64,000 nucleotides of DNA, taken from SZUA-442 sp963792405 (GTDB lineage: Bacteria > Actinomycetota > Acidimicrobiia > Spongiisociales > UBA5794). Position 1 is the stretch's first letter. Each line of letters begins with the position of its first letter. The stretch is from NCBI GenBank assembly GCA_963792405.1, contig CAWBVU010000006.1, forward strand, positions 1,302,001 through 1,366,000, in the 5' to 3' direction. The notes under the pieces were generated by a model. That model had not been told where the DNA came from. It worked only from the letters and a program-made list of their open reading frames with translations, and did no database searches. The translations under genes and the position numbers were made by a program. Below are positions 1-8,177 of the stretch, piece after piece.

Positions 1-70
1 GATCCTCGCCTCGTTGGCCACCGGGCTCGTCATCCTCGCCGCGACCGCCCTGTGGTTCTCGACGCTGTGA
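1..70 (+). CDS. C-terminal end of a membrane protein (partial)
   Basis: Only the last 22 codons lie in the window, read in the frame that ends at the TGA at 68-70. The tail is almost entirely Ala, Leu, Val, Ile, Gly and Thr, with a single Trp near the end, so it looks like a last transmembrane helix. The family cannot be named from this fragment. The stop codon overlaps the start codon of the next gene (GTGA), so the two are probably translationally coupled. Confidence 0.6.
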   Translation, partial: ILASLATGLVILAATALWFSTL

Positions 71-693
71 CGAGCGGCCTGCCACCCCGCCTCGAGACCC
101 GAGACGGCATCCTGCTCGAGTATGTCCTCGACCAGCCCGAGGGTGCCATCGGATCGGTCGTCCTGTGCCATCCGCATCCCCAGCACGGCGGCACGATGCG
201 CGCACCGATCCTCGGCGCCATCGCGAAGCGTTGCGTGCTCGCCGGTCTCGCCGTCATCCGCTTCAACTTCCGCGGCATCGGGGAGTCGACGGGGGCCTAC
301 GACCACGGCGACGGCGAGCTGTTGGACATCGACGCCGCGGTCGAGGCGGCGGGGGCACTCGACCTACCCGTGCGAGGGATCTCGGGCTGGAGCTTCGGGG
401 CCGCGACCGCGCTGAACTGGGAGGCGACCCGGGGATCCCGCCTGACCTATGTGGGGATCGCCCCTCCGGTGCGAGGGACCCTGACCCCCTCGCTCCCCGA
501 TCCCGTCGATCTGCCACCTGCGGAGCGCACCTTCATCGTCGGGGACCGCGATCAGTTCGTCGACGCCAACGAGCTCGAGGACTACGCCGTGTCGATCGGT
601 GCGGCCATCATCCGGTACGAGACAGCCGACCACTTCTTCGTGTTCCGCCACGATCGCCTGGCGGACGACGTCGTCGGGGCGGTCCTCGGATGA
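67..693 (+). CDS. alpha/beta hydrolase
   Basis: A 208-residue soluble alpha/beta hydrolase of the small dienelactone-hydrolase/YfhR-like type. I place the start at the GTG at 67, which overlaps the preceding TGA; an in-frame GTG at 52 would add five residues. Visible elements are HPHPQHGG (35-42, oxyanion-side loop), NFRGIGES (67-74), the nucleophile elbow GWSFGA with Ser109, an acidic position near Asp160/Asp162 in VGDRD, and His189 in ETADHF. The order Ser-Asp-His fits the fold. The substrate cannot be predicted. Coupling to an upstream membrane protein suggests an operon that starts outside the window. Confidence 0.85.
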   Translation: MTSGLPPRLETRDGILLEYVLDQPEGAIGSVVLCHPHPQHGGTMRAPILGAIAKRCVLAGLAVIRFNFRGIGESTGAYDHGDGELLDIDAAVEAAGALDLPVRGISGWSFGAATALNWEATRGSRLTYVGIAPPVRGTLTPSLPDPVDLPPAERTFIVGDRDQFVDANELEDYAVSIGAAIIRYETADHFFVFRHDRLADDVVGAVLG

Positions 694-713
694 CGTGGGC
701 CCGGGACGTGGGC

Positions 714-923
714 CTAGACGGGACGGAATCCCCGGTTGCGGGCCTCGGCGAGCGTGTCGGGTGCGAAGGCCTGCAACTGCATCGTGGTCGCGAGATCTCC
801 GTCGTCGACGAGGCGCGACAACCGGTCGAACTGGTCCGGATCATCACAGTCGTGCACGCGCATGTCGTGACGGGTTCCGATGTACCGATGCTGCTCGAAC
901 CGTCGCAGACGTGCCACGTCCAT
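714..923 (-). CDS. small hypothetical protein (69 aa)
   Basis: A short charged protein of 67-69 residues with no membrane segment or signal peptide, ending in the basic stretch RNRGFRPV. A strong AGGAGG sits directly against the ATG at 923, which is too close. The GTG two codons further in (915-917) is six bases from that AGGAGG and is the better start. A TAGGGT hexamer lies further upstream on the same strand. I do not recognise a family. It is convergent with the alpha/beta hydrolase. The good ribosome-binding site is the main reason to call it a gene. Confidence 0.55.
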   Translation of the reverse strand: MDVARLRRFEQHRYIGTRHDMRVHDCDDPDQFDRLSRLVDDGDLATTMQLQAFAPDTLAEARNRGFRPV

Positions 924-1044
924 CCTCCTCTCGGGCGCGACCCTAGTCGACGGACATCCCCTGAGGCGCTCCGCGAGGAGGCGGCGGCGTATCGACATGG
1001 TTCGATGGTGCCCGGATCGGGACGCCAGGATCAGAATGCCCGGA

Positions 1045-1497
1045 TCAGGCCGGCTGGATGAGGCGGATCGTCCCCGACGACAGGCTGGCCCCCCCACTGG
1101 AGAGCGTGATGTCACCAGAGAGATCATCCCTGCTGAAGGTGATCGACCACTGTGCCTCCGTCCCGCTCGAGGACTCGACCGTGTAGCCGAGCGCTTCGAG
1201 GTTCGTCTCGTAGTTCGCCGCGACGTCGGGCACATTCGCGGGATAGGTGACGACCATCTCGGTCAGTCCGGTGGAACGGTTGACCAGGGTGGCGCCGATC
1301 TGCGCCTGCTCGGGGATCGGGAAGTCTGCCGGCACCGTGTCGGGGACCTCTCCCCTTCCGAAGATGAGATCCTGGTCGGAGCCGGAAGCGGATGACGAGG
1401 TCGACGTGTCGGCCGAACCACTCGTGCATCCGACGAGGACGGTCGCGATCACGACGATGACGGTCGCGAGGAGGAGCGGGCGAATCCTGGTGGTCAT
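1045..1497 (-). CDS. small secreted lipoprotein
   Basis: A 150-residue protein with a type II signal peptide: basic Arg5, a hydrophobic stretch from about 8 to 22, then the lipobox LVGC at about 21-24. It would be lipidated and held on the outer face of the membrane. After the Cys comes a Ser/Thr/Ala linker (about 25-40), then a small domain of roughly 100 residues with alternating hydrophobic positions. The mature domain is not a family I can name. There is no ribosome-binding site, but a TACACT hexamer lies eight bases before the ATG, which suggests a leaderless mRNA. Confidence 0.75.
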   Translation of the reverse strand: MTTRIRPLLLATVIVVIATVLVGCTSGSADTSTSSSASGSDQDLIFGRGEVPDTVPADFPIPEQAQIGATLVNRSTGLTEMVVTYPANVPDVAANYETNLEALGYTVESSSGTEAQWSITFSRDDLSGDITLSSGGASLSSGTIRLIQPA

Positions 1498-1505
1498 GGG
1501 CCGGG

Positions 1506-1511
1506 AGTGTA
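1506..1511 (-). promoter_or_regulatory. putative -10 box, leaderless promoter of the lipoprotein gene
   Basis: TACACT on the minus strand, eight bases before the ATG at 1497. The start codon has no Shine-Dalgarno sequence. The spacing places transcription initiation at or next to the start codon. Confidence 0.45.
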
Positions 1512-1560
1512 TGAACGGGACCCCGATACCGGCCTCGGTGGGGTGGTGGGACGACCGGGG

Positions 1561-2007
1561 TCAGGTCGCCGCCTCGCCCCCCTCGTCGGTGACGATGCGC
1601 TCGGTGGGATCGGCGGGGTCCCCGACGGCACCGATGGCCGCCAGGTAGGTCGCCTGAAGGTCCAGCACGGCGAAGATCTGGTGCGGCTCGTAGGCGTAAC
1701 CCTCCTCGATCGCTCGCTCCTGGGCATACGCCGCCGCCTCCGCACCGCCCACGACGGCGACCCCGTCGCGCGTCCACAGATCGGGCTGCTGCAGGTAGTA
1801 CATCTCCCATTCGAGGATCCGCCGTACATCCGCCCTGGTGAGACCGAGCGTGTCCTCACCCAGGCCCGCCCATATCCATTCGATCGAGTCGTCCACGCCG
1901 TAGATGGCAGCGGGTTGGCGCATCCGTCGCGACTCCTGCCAGAACATGGCGATGCCGAAGGCGACGACGACACCCATCAGGACAGCGAACAGGGCGGGGC
2001 CGGACAT
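1561..2007 (-). CDS. membrane-anchored hypothetical protein
   Basis: A 148-residue protein with one N-terminal transmembrane helix (about residues 3-22) and then a cytoplasmic domain rich in Asp, Glu, Tyr and Trp, including a WEMYYLQQPDLW region near 66-78. The domain looks alpha-helical. I do not recognise the family. It faces the dsbB-like gene across a 147-base divergent intergenic region. The ATG has no ribosome-binding site but is preceded by TACGCT at a distance of six bases. Confidence 0.65.
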   Translation of the reverse strand: MSGPALFAVLMGVVVAFGIAMFWQESRRMRQPAAIYGVDDSIEWIWAGLGEDTLGLTRADVRRILEWEMYYLQQPDLWTRDGVAVVGGAEAAAYAQERAIEEGYAYEPHQIFAVLDLQATYLAAIGAVGDPADPTERIVTDEGGEAAT

Positions 2008-2013
2008 GCCGTG

Positions 2014-2019
2014 AGCGTA
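2014..2019 (-). promoter_or_regulatory. putative -10 box, leaderless promoter
   Basis: TACGCT on the minus strand, six bases before the ATG at 2007 of the membrane-anchored hypothetical gene. No Shine-Dalgarno sequence competes with it. Confidence 0.4.
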
Positions 2020-2154
2020 CCGGCACCATCGGTTGACGGGGCCGGGAACGTGGCTGGTACGGCGAAGGGACTGGTAGCGTCCCGACACCACCCAGCGGAT
2101 GGCGGGCCGGCCCGGACCCGACCGGAGGCCTCGGGTCGATCGACAGGAGCCGAC

Positions 2155-2739
2155 GTGGCGTTCGAGACGATGCGTACGTTCTTCGCCCTCGCCGCGCTCG
2201 CCGCGAACGCGGCGACCGTCGGCATCCTCATCGCAGCCGTCGTCGGCGCCGTCAAGCGCGAGAACCCCTTCGAGTTCCTGCGGGGCTCCACCCTCTGGCT
2301 CGCCGGAGGGGTCGCCGTCTTCGCGACGGTGGGAAGCCTGTACCTGTCCGAGAGCGTCGGCCTGATCCCGTGCAAGCTCTGCTGGTACCAGCGCATCGCG
2401 ATGTACCCGATGGCCGTGATCCTCCCCATGGCGGCGTTCAGGAAGGATCATCGCGCGAGGCTCTATGCCGTCGTCCTGGCCACCATCGGAGCAGGGATCG
2501 CCGCATACCATCGGCTCCTCCAGGCCTACCCCAGCCTCGACGACGGATCGTGCTCCGCCGTCGGCCCTTCGTGCTCGACACCCCTCATCAGGGAATTCGG
2601 GTTCGTGACGATCCCCTACATGGCGCTGTCCGCCTTCCTCCTGATCCTCGCCCTGCTCTACGCCGACCGCGCGAATAGCGCGACGACGATGCCAACCTTG
2701 GACGCCGAGACCGACCCCGAGCCGGTCGCAGGCGCCTGA
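2155..2739 (+). CDS. DsbB/BdbC-like disulfide bond formation protein
   Basis: A 194-residue integral membrane oxidoreductase that should re-oxidise a periplasm-facing thioredoxin-like partner and pass electrons to quinone. It has about five hydrophobic segments. The first redox pair is CKLC at Cys73-Cys76, followed by WYQR as in the DsbB family, and the second pair is Cys133 and Cys140 in an extracytoplasmic loop. The GTG start at 2155 is chosen because CAGGAG lies five bases upstream. The next gene, 34 bases downstream, encodes a membrane-tethered thioredoxin-fold protein, a probable redox partner. Menaquinone, the likely electron acceptor, is made by genes elsewhere in this window. Confidence 0.9.
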   Translation: MAFETMRTFFALAALAANAATVGILIAAVVGAVKRENPFEFLRGSTLWLAGGVAVFATVGSLYLSESVGLIPCKLCWYQRIAMYPMAVILPMAAFRKDHRARLYAVVLATIGAGIAAYHRLLQAYPSLDDGSCSAVGPSCSTPLIREFGFVTIPYMALSAFLLILALLYADRANSATTMPTLDAETDPEPVAGA

Positions 2740-2773
2740 CGGCGCCGCACCCGTACCCGACACGAGGAACCAA

Positions 2774-3418
2774 ATGGCCGACACCAGCACGAAACAGAAG
2801 CAACCAGGCACCTCGCGCAACATGACCGGCATCGTCATCGGCGCCGCCGGAGCAGCCGTCGTCCTCCTGCTGGTCGTCGCCGTCATGTTCGGGAGCAACG
2901 AAGTGGGGACGGAGTACGGCGAACCGACGGTCGAAGGCGCGAGCTTGCCCCTGATGCCCCAGAACACCACCGTCGACACCAGTGCGACGGGGGCCGCCTA
3001 CCCGAAGGTCGTCGGCCAGGACTTCGAAGGGGACACCGTCACGATCGACAACACCGACGGCAGGGCGAAGGGGATCGTGTTCCTCGCCCACTGGTGCTCC
3101 CACTGCCAGGCAGAGGTCCCACGCGTCCAGGCGTGGCTCGACGAGACGGGAGGGGTCGAGGGTGTCGACTTCTACTCGGTCTCGACGTCGATGAGTTCGG
3201 GGAGGGACAACTACCCACCGAGCGAATGGCTCGAGAGGGAAGGGTGGTCCGTTCCCGTGATCAGGGACGATGCCGACAACAGCGCGCTCCTGTCCTACGG
3301 TGCGGGCGGATTCCCGTACTGGGTGTTCGTCAACGCCGACGGCACCGTCGCCGTCCGCACGTCCGGGGAGCTCCAGATCGACCAGCTCGAGACCATCCTC
3401 GCCAGCCTCGAGACGTAG
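2774..3418 (+). CDS. membrane-anchored TlpA/DsbA-like thioredoxin-fold protein
   Basis: A 214-residue protein with a short cytoplasmic tail, one transmembrane helix (about 18-40) and an extracytoplasmic thioredoxin fold. The active site is WCSHC (107-111), and the cis-proline loop is GGFPYW with Pro181. The first active-site Cys is preceded by Trp and the fold is completed by a beta strand reading VFVNADG. It should act as thiol oxidase or reductase for secreted proteins together with the DsbB-like protein encoded just upstream. A GAGGA ribosome-binding site precedes the ATG. Without a partner assay I cannot say whether it mainly oxidises or reduces. Confidence 0.88.
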   Translation: MADTSTKQKQPGTSRNMTGIVIGAAGAAVVLLLVVAVMFGSNEVGTEYGEPTVEGASLPLMPQNTTVDTSATGAAYPKVVGQDFEGDTVTIDNTDGRAKGIVFLAHWCSHCQAEVPRVQAWLDETGGVEGVDFYSVSTSMSSGRDNYPPSEWLEREGWSVPVIRDDADNSALLSYGAGGFPYWVFVNADGTVAVRTSGELQIDQLETILASLET

Positions 3419-3424
3419 CCCATC

Positions 3425-4030
3425 GTGCCCGGTGAGGTCGTCCACCGAGGCCGTGGATTCGTGATCGAACGCCTCGTCGCAGGCCCCCTCGACACGAACG
3501 TCTACCTCGTCGTCGACCCAACGACCGGCGCGGCGCTCCTCGTCGACGCCGCCGATGACGCCGAGGCCATCGTCGAGTTCGTCAGCGACCGCAGGGTGAT
3601 CGCGATCGCGACGACCCATGGTCACTGGGACCACCACGACGCCATCCCCGAGGTGCGTGACGCGCTCGAGGTCCCGTTCCTGCTGCACCGCGACGACGTG
3701 GAGATCGCGGGCAAGACCCCGGACGATCACCTCGAGCCCGGCCGCTTCCGCATCGGGACGGTCGAGGCCTCCGTCATCCACACACCCGGGCACACGCCCG
3801 GGTCCGTGTGCCTTTCGCTCGACGGCGTCGTACTCACCGGGGACACCCTCTTCCCAGGCGGTCCGGGCGCCACCCGATTCCCCTATGGCTCGTTCCCCAC
3901 GATCATCGCGTCGGTGACGGGGCTCCTCGAGATGCCGGACGACACCATCGTGCTGCCCGGGCACGGGGATTCGACCACAATGGGGCGCGAGCGTCCGCAC
4001 CTCCCCGAATGGGTCGAGCGGGGCTGGTAG
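3425..4030 (+). CDS. metallo-beta-lactamase-fold hydrolase (glyoxalase II-like)
   Basis: A 201-residue enzyme of the glyoxalase II branch of the metallo-beta-lactamase superfamily. Metal ligands are visible as HGHWDHHD (His65, His67, Asp69, His70), GHTPGS (His123), the bridging Asp140 in TGDTLF and His180 in PGHGD. It starts at a GTG six bases after the stop of the TlpA-like gene, so it belongs to the same transcript. Related small enzymes act on glutathione or other low-molecular-weight thiol thioesters; given an actinobacterial host a mycothiol adduct is possible, but that is inference. All catalytic ligands are present. Confidence 0.88.
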   Translation: MPGEVVHRGRGFVIERLVAGPLDTNVYLVVDPTTGAALLVDAADDAEAIVEFVSDRRVIAIATTHGHWDHHDAIPEVRDALEVPFLLHRDDVEIAGKTPDDHLEPGRFRIGTVEASVIHTPGHTPGSVCLSLDGVVLTGDTLFPGGPGATRFPYGSFPTIIASVTGLLEMPDDTIVLPGHGDSTTMGRERPHLPEWVERGW

Positions 4031-4049
4031 CGAGGCAAGGAGCCATCAC

Positions 4050-4982
4050 GTGGAATTCGGACTGTTCGTCGAGCCCCAGGTGGGTGGCACGTACCAGCGG
4101 CTCGTCGAGCTCGCACGATGGGCGGAGGCGAACGGACTCGCCGCCTTCGCGCGGTCCGACCACTACCTCAACATGGCGGAGTCAGCAGACACGACCGACG
4201 CCCTGGTGTCCCTCGCCGCGGTCGCAGTCGAGACCTCCACGATCCGGCTCGTGACCATGGTGTCCCCCCTGACCTTCCGACATCCCGCCGTCATGGCGAA
4301 GTCGGCGACCACCATCGACGAGATCTCCCACGGCAGGTTCTCCCTCGGGGTCGGAACCGGGTGGATGGAGACCGAGCACGAGGCCTTCGGCCTCACGCTC
4401 CCCGACCTGAAGGAGCGGTTCGACCGACTCGGCGAGGCCCTCGCCTACATCCGCACGGTCTTCGACGGGGGCGGAGCGACATCGGGCGACCACTACCGGC
4501 TCGCGGCACCGAGCGTCCGACCCGCCGCCTCGCCTGGGCTCCAGATCGTCGTGGGCGGCGGTGGCCCGAAGAAGACCCCCACCCTGGCCGGCCGGTACGC
4601 GGACGAGTACAACCTGTTCGTGACCGACGCGGCGACGCTGCGAGACCGCATCTCGGTCATGCGCGGGGCCGCCGCAGAGGCAGGTCGCGATCCGGATGCG
4701 ATCCTGGTGTCGCTCGCCGGTCCGGGCCTCGTCTACCGCGACCCCGACGAGCACAAGGCCATGATCGCCTCGAGGGCGAACGCTCGCGACATGTCGCCCG
4801 ATGCCTACGAGGACATGCTCGACGAGCGTCTCGTGCCGCACGGGACGCCGTCGAGGGCGAGGGATGCCGTGGCGTCGATGTCGGATCTGGGGGTGGGTCG
4901 GTACTACGTCCAGGAGTACCGCACACTCGACGCGGTCGACACCGATCGCCTCGGTTTCGTCTTCGAGGGGCTCGCGTCCTGA
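4050..4982 (+). CDS. LLM-class F420-dependent oxidoreductase
   Basis: A 310-residue luciferase-like TIM-barrel protein. The N-terminus (FGLFVEPQ), the SDHYLNM segment, the GVGTGW segment near 108-113 and the IVVGGGGPKK segment near 167-176 are typical of LLM-class oxidoreductases, many of which use F420 in actinobacteria. The GTG start has AAGGAG at 4037-4042. It follows the metallo-hydrolase by 19 bases. The substrate is unknown and use of FMN cannot be excluded. A second, only distantly similar LLM protein is encoded at 27040-27840. Confidence 0.85.
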   Translation: MEFGLFVEPQVGGTYQRLVELARWAEANGLAAFARSDHYLNMAESADTTDALVSLAAVAVETSTIRLVTMVSPLTFRHPAVMAKSATTIDEISHGRFSLGVGTGWMETEHEAFGLTLPDLKERFDRLGEALAYIRTVFDGGGATSGDHYRLAAPSVRPAASPGLQIVVGGGGPKKTPTLAGRYADEYNLFVTDAATLRDRISVMRGAAAEAGRDPDAILVSLAGPGLVYRDPDEHKAMIASRANARDMSPDAYEDMLDERLVPHGTPSRARDAVASMSDLGVGRYYVQEYRTLDAVDTDRLGFVFEGLAS

Positions 4983-4997
4983 GGGACCGCCCTCCAT

Positions 4998-5003
4998 TAC
5001 ACT
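4998..5003 (+). promoter_or_regulatory. putative -10 box, leaderless promoter of sufC1
   Basis: TACACT seven bases before the ATG at 5011. It lies between the stop of the LLM gene and sufC1, and no ribosome-binding site is visible. This spacing favours the ATG at 5011 over the one at 5005. Confidence 0.45.
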
Positions 5004-5010
5004 CATGGGC

Positions 5011-5781
5011 ATGTTGGAAACTCCCCCCGTATCCCCCCTGCTCGTCATCGACGACCTCCACGCGTCCGTCGATGGCAACGAGATCCTCAAGGGCGTCTCG
5101 CTCACGATCGAGCCGGGCGAGACGCACGCCATCATGGGGCCGAACGGGAGCGGCAAATCGACGCTCGCGTACGTCCTCATGGGACATCCCGGCTACGAGG
5201 TGACCGCCGGCTCGATCAGCTACAAGGGTGAGGACATCACCGAGTGGGCACCCGAGGACCGCGGCCAGGCAGGCATGTTCCTCGGCTTCCAGTACCCCGA
5301 GGAGATCCCCGGTGTGTCGGTCGTGAACTTCCTCCGCACGGCGCTGTCGAACAAGTCCGAGACGGACTACACGGTGCTCGAGCTGCGGTTGAAGGTCGCC
5401 GATGCGATGCGGGACCTCGGCATGGATCCGTCGTTCGCCGACCGCTACCTGAACGAGGGCTTCTCGGGCGGCGAACGCAAGCGCAACGAGATCCTGCAGA
5501 TGGCCGTGCTCGAGCCGGACTTCGCGGTGCTCGACGAAACCGACTCCGGTCTCGACATCGACGCCCTCAAGATCGTCGCGGAGGGCGTCGATCGCCTCCG
5601 CACCGATGCTCGGGGGTTCCTCATCATCACCCACTACCAGAGGATGCTCGACTACATCACACCCGATGTCGTCCATGTCTTCGTGGACGGCCGCATCGTC
5701 GAGTCCGGTGACGCATCACTCGCGGACCGGATCGAGGGCTCCGGCTACGAGGGGTACCGCTCAGGAGCCGCTGCCGGGTGA
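5011..5781 (+). CDS. sufC: SufC, Fe-S cluster assembly ABC ATPase (first copy)
   Basis: A 256-residue soluble ABC ATPase of the SUF machinery, which normally binds SufB and SufD and drives scaffold opening. Walker A is GPNGSGKST (43-51), the signature is FSGGERKR (151-158), Walker B is VLDET (173-177) and the switch His is His208; DSGLDID follows Walker B as in other SufC proteins. It closely follows the usual SufC pattern. It overlaps sufS (GTGA) rather than sitting with sufB and sufD, which are on the other strand further along. A second sufC is at 12223-12951. An in-frame ATG at 5005 is an alternative start. Confidence 0.93.
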   Translation: MLETPPVSPLLVIDDLHASVDGNEILKGVSLTIEPGETHAIMGPNGSGKSTLAYVLMGHPGYEVTAGSISYKGEDITEWAPEDRGQAGMFLGFQYPEEIPGVSVVNFLRTALSNKSETDYTVLELRLKVADAMRDLGMDPSFADRYLNEGFSGGERKRNEILQMAVLEPDFAVLDETDSGLDIDALKIVAEGVDRLRTDARGFLIITHYQRMLDYITPDVVHVFVDGRIVESGDASLADRIEGSGYEGYRSGAAAG

Positions 5782-7004
5782 CGGACCTTCGTTCGCATCG
5801 CGCCGACTTCCCGATCCTCGGCCGTGAAGTGAACGGACACCCGCTCGTCTACCTCGATTCCGCTGCCACGACCCAGAAGCCCCGGGTCGTGCTCGAGGCG
5901 ATGGACGAGTTCTACGAGCAGCACAACGCCAACGTGCATCGGGGCGCCCACACCCTCGCTGGCGAGGCCACGGAGGCCTTCGAGCTCGCCCGATCGAAGG
6001 TCGCGGCTTTCATCGGCACGTCGGCCTCCCAGCTGGCCTTCAGCAGGGGAGCGACGACGTCGATCAACCACATCGCGTACGGATGGGGCCTCAATCACCT
6101 CGGCGACGGCGATCGCATCGTGGTCACCGTCGCCGAACACCACGCGAACCTCGTCCCATGGCAGATCATCACCCGCTACACGGGGGCCGAGCTGGTCTAC
6201 CTCGGGCTCGACGACGACTTCATCATCGACACCTCCGACCTCGAGCGCGTCGTGGACGAACGCGTCAAGATCATGGCGTTCGGCGGCATGTCGAATGTCA
6301 CGGGCGCGCTCGGCCCGGTCGACGCCATCACCGAGGCGGCGCGATCGGTCGGTGCCATCACGGTGCTCGACGGTGCCCAGCTCGTCCCCCACCACCCGGT
6401 CTCGGTCGAGGACCTCGGCGTCGACTTCATGGCCTTCTCCGCACACAAGATGCTCGGCCCGACGGCGATCGGTGCGTTGTGGGGACGGCCGGACCGCCTC
6501 GAGGAGATGGAACCGACCGAAGGGGGCGGCGAGATGATCAACATCGTCGAGCGCGATCACTCCACGTGGGCGCCCGTCCCCCACAAGTTCGAGGCAGGGA
6601 CGCCACCGATCGCCGAGGCCGTGGGGTTCGCTGCGGCCGTCGATTACCTGTCCGAGATCGGCATGGACACGATCGCCGCCCATGAACGGGAGATCACCGC
6701 CTATGCACTCGAGAGGCTCGCCGAGATCCCCGATCTCACCGTGTACGGGCCCAGGGATGTCACGCGCAGGGGTGGGGCGGTCAGCTTCTCGCTCGGCGAC
6801 ATCCATCCCCACGATCTGGCCACCATCGTCGACCAGGATGGCATCGCGATTCGCGCGGGGCATCACTGTGCCCGTCCCCTGATGAAGTACCTCGAGGTCC
6901 CTGCGACCGCGAGGGCGTCGTTCTACCTCTACACGACACCGGAGGAGGTCGACCAACTCGTGACCTCGCTCCACAAGGCGCGCAGGGTGTTCGGCCTCGA
7001 CTGA
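5778..7004 (+). CDS. sufS: SufS cysteine desulfurase
   Basis: A 408-residue PLP-dependent class II cysteine desulfurase that takes sulfur from cysteine for Fe-S cluster assembly. The PLP lysine is Lys224 in SAHK, Asp198 and His121 are the expected cofactor contacts, and the catalytic Cys364 lies in RAGHHCARP. Arg379 for substrate carboxylate binding is present. Length is typical. The GTG start overlaps the sufC1 stop by four bases, so translation is coupled. The next gene is sufU, the expected sulfur acceptor of this SufS type. Confidence 0.95.
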   Translation: MTDLRSHRADFPILGREVNGHPLVYLDSAATTQKPRVVLEAMDEFYEQHNANVHRGAHTLAGEATEAFELARSKVAAFIGTSASQLAFSRGATTSINHIAYGWGLNHLGDGDRIVVTVAEHHANLVPWQIITRYTGAELVYLGLDDDFIIDTSDLERVVDERVKIMAFGGMSNVTGALGPVDAITEAARSVGAITVLDGAQLVPHHPVSVEDLGVDFMAFSAHKMLGPTAIGALWGRPDRLEEMEPTEGGGEMINIVERDHSTWAPVPHKFEAGTPPIAEAVGFAAAVDYLSEIGMDTIAAHEREITAYALERLAEIPDLTVYGPRDVTRRGGAVSFSLGDIHPHDLATIVDQDGIAIRAGHHCARPLMKYLEVPATARASFYLYTTPEEVDQLVTSLHKARRVFGLD

Positions 7005-7065
7005 TCGCAGGTCGTCCATCGCACGATCGCCCACCGACAACGGCGACGGCGGTCCCCACGGGCCG

Positions 7066-7071
7066 TATCCT
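7066..7071 (+). promoter_or_regulatory. possible -10 box before sufU
   Basis: TATCCT lies 34 bases before the sufU ATG in the 101-base gap after sufS. The same hexamer occurs before sufD on the other strand. No convincing -35 element is seen. Confidence 0.3.
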
Positions 7072-7105
7072 GAAGGGGTTCGAACCGACGAACAGGACGG
7101 CGGGC

Positions 7106-7567
7106 ATGTCACAACTCGACGAGCTCTACCGGGAGGTCATCCTCGACCACTACCGCAATCCGCGGCGGAGGGGAACCCTGTCCGGGGACCACATCCACAC
7201 CGAGGGCACGAACCCCTCCTGTGGTGACGAATTCGCCCTCGACATCGTCATCGAGGGGGGCGTCGTGATCGACGCGGCGATGCAGGGCCAGGGGTGCTCG
7301 ATCTCCCAGGCATCCGGCTCGATGATGATGGACGCCATCGTCGGCAAGACGGTCCCGGAGATCGAGGACCTCGCCCATGCCTTCAAGGTGATGATGACGA
7401 TCGACGAGGGCGATGACCCCATCGACCCGGACAAGCCGGGTGCGGCCCTCGGCGACCTCGAGGCACTCCAGGGTGTCCGGCAGTTCCCTGTGCGCATCAA
7501 GTGTGCGGCACTCGCATGGAGCACCCTCGAGGACGCGCTCACGATGTCGAGGGAATCCCGGGTGTGA
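7106..7567 (+). CDS. sufU: SufU sulfur-transfer protein
   Basis: A 153-residue IscU-like protein. The three conserved cysteines are Cys39 in NPSCGD, Cys64 in GQGCSISQ and Cys133 in RIKCAALAW, with Asp41 next to the first. A long insertion between the second and third cysteines, around residues 100-120, distinguishes SufU from IscU. In this family SufU binds zinc and accepts persulfide sulfur from SufS. It is 101 bases after sufS and overlaps pncA. Confidence 0.94.
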   Translation: MSQLDELYREVILDHYRNPRRRGTLSGDHIHTEGTNPSCGDEFALDIVIEGGVVIDAAMQGQGCSISQASGSMMMDAIVGKTVPEIEDLAHAFKVMMTIDEGDDPIDPDKPGAALGDLEALQGVRQFPVRIKCAALAWSTLEDALTMSRESRV

Positions 7568-8148
7568 CGAACTGGACGCCCCAGACGGCCCTCATCGTGG
7601 TCGACGTCCAGAACGACTTCGCCGATCCCGACGGATCACTCTTCGTGCACGGTGCGCCCGACGTCCTCGACTTCATCAACGACCAGGTCGCCATGGCGGC
7701 ATCCCACGGTGCCCTCGTCGTGCGCACCCAGGACTGGCACCCCGCATCCACGCCACACTTCGCGAAGGACGGGGGCATCTGGCCCGTGCACTGCGTCGCG
7801 GAAACGTGGGGAGCGGCCTTCCACCCCGACCTCGTCGCCGAGGGCCCGGTCGTGCGGAAGGGCATCGCGGGCGAGGACGGGTACTCGGGTTTCACCGTCA
7901 GGGACCCGCAGACGGGCGTCTCGTCCCCGACCGAACTCGACGGACTGCTCCGCAGCCACGGCGTCACCGAGGTGGCGGTGTGTGGCCTCGCGACGGACTA
8001 CTGCGTGAAGGAGACCGCAATCGACGCTACCCGCCTCGGCTACCTCACGACCCTCCTCGCCGACGGGATCGCCGCCGTGGACCTGAGCCACGGTGATGGG
8101 GCGCGCGCCATCGCCGACATGGTGGACGCAGGGGTCACGGTCGTCTGA
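7564..8148 (+). CDS. pncA: nicotinamidase
   Basis: A 194-residue isochorismatase-like amidohydrolase that converts nicotinamide to nicotinate for NAD salvage. The catalytic triad is visible as Asp14 (VVDVQNDF), Lys99 (VVRKG) and Cys147 (ATDYCV). Metal ligands are Asp57 and His59 in TQDWHP, with His65 and His76 nearby. The GTG start at 7564 overlaps the sufU stop (GTGA). The convergent neighbour is nicotinate phosphoribosyltransferase, the next enzyme of the same pathway. Confidence 0.92.
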   Translation: MTNWTPQTALIVVDVQNDFADPDGSLFVHGAPDVLDFINDQVAMAASHGALVVRTQDWHPASTPHFAKDGGIWPVHCVAETWGAAFHPDLVAEGPVVRKGIAGEDGYSGFTVRDPQTGVSSPTELDGLLRSHGVTEVAVCGLATDYCVKETAIDATRLGYLTTLLADGIAAVDLSHGDGARAIADMVDAGVTVV

Positions 8149-8177
8149 CACACGGCCCACGGGCAACGCGGACGCGG

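Noticed and set aside
2033..2063. TTGACG as a -35 box for the dsbB-like gene
   Set aside because: No acceptable -10 hexamer occurs at 16-18 bases; the nearest candidate requires a 19-base spacer and matches poorly.
2588..4000. 470-codon minus-strand frame opposite the TlpA-like and metallo-hydrolase genes
   Set aside because: The plus strand holds catalytic motifs for both proteins (WCSHC; HGHWDH), while this translation has none.
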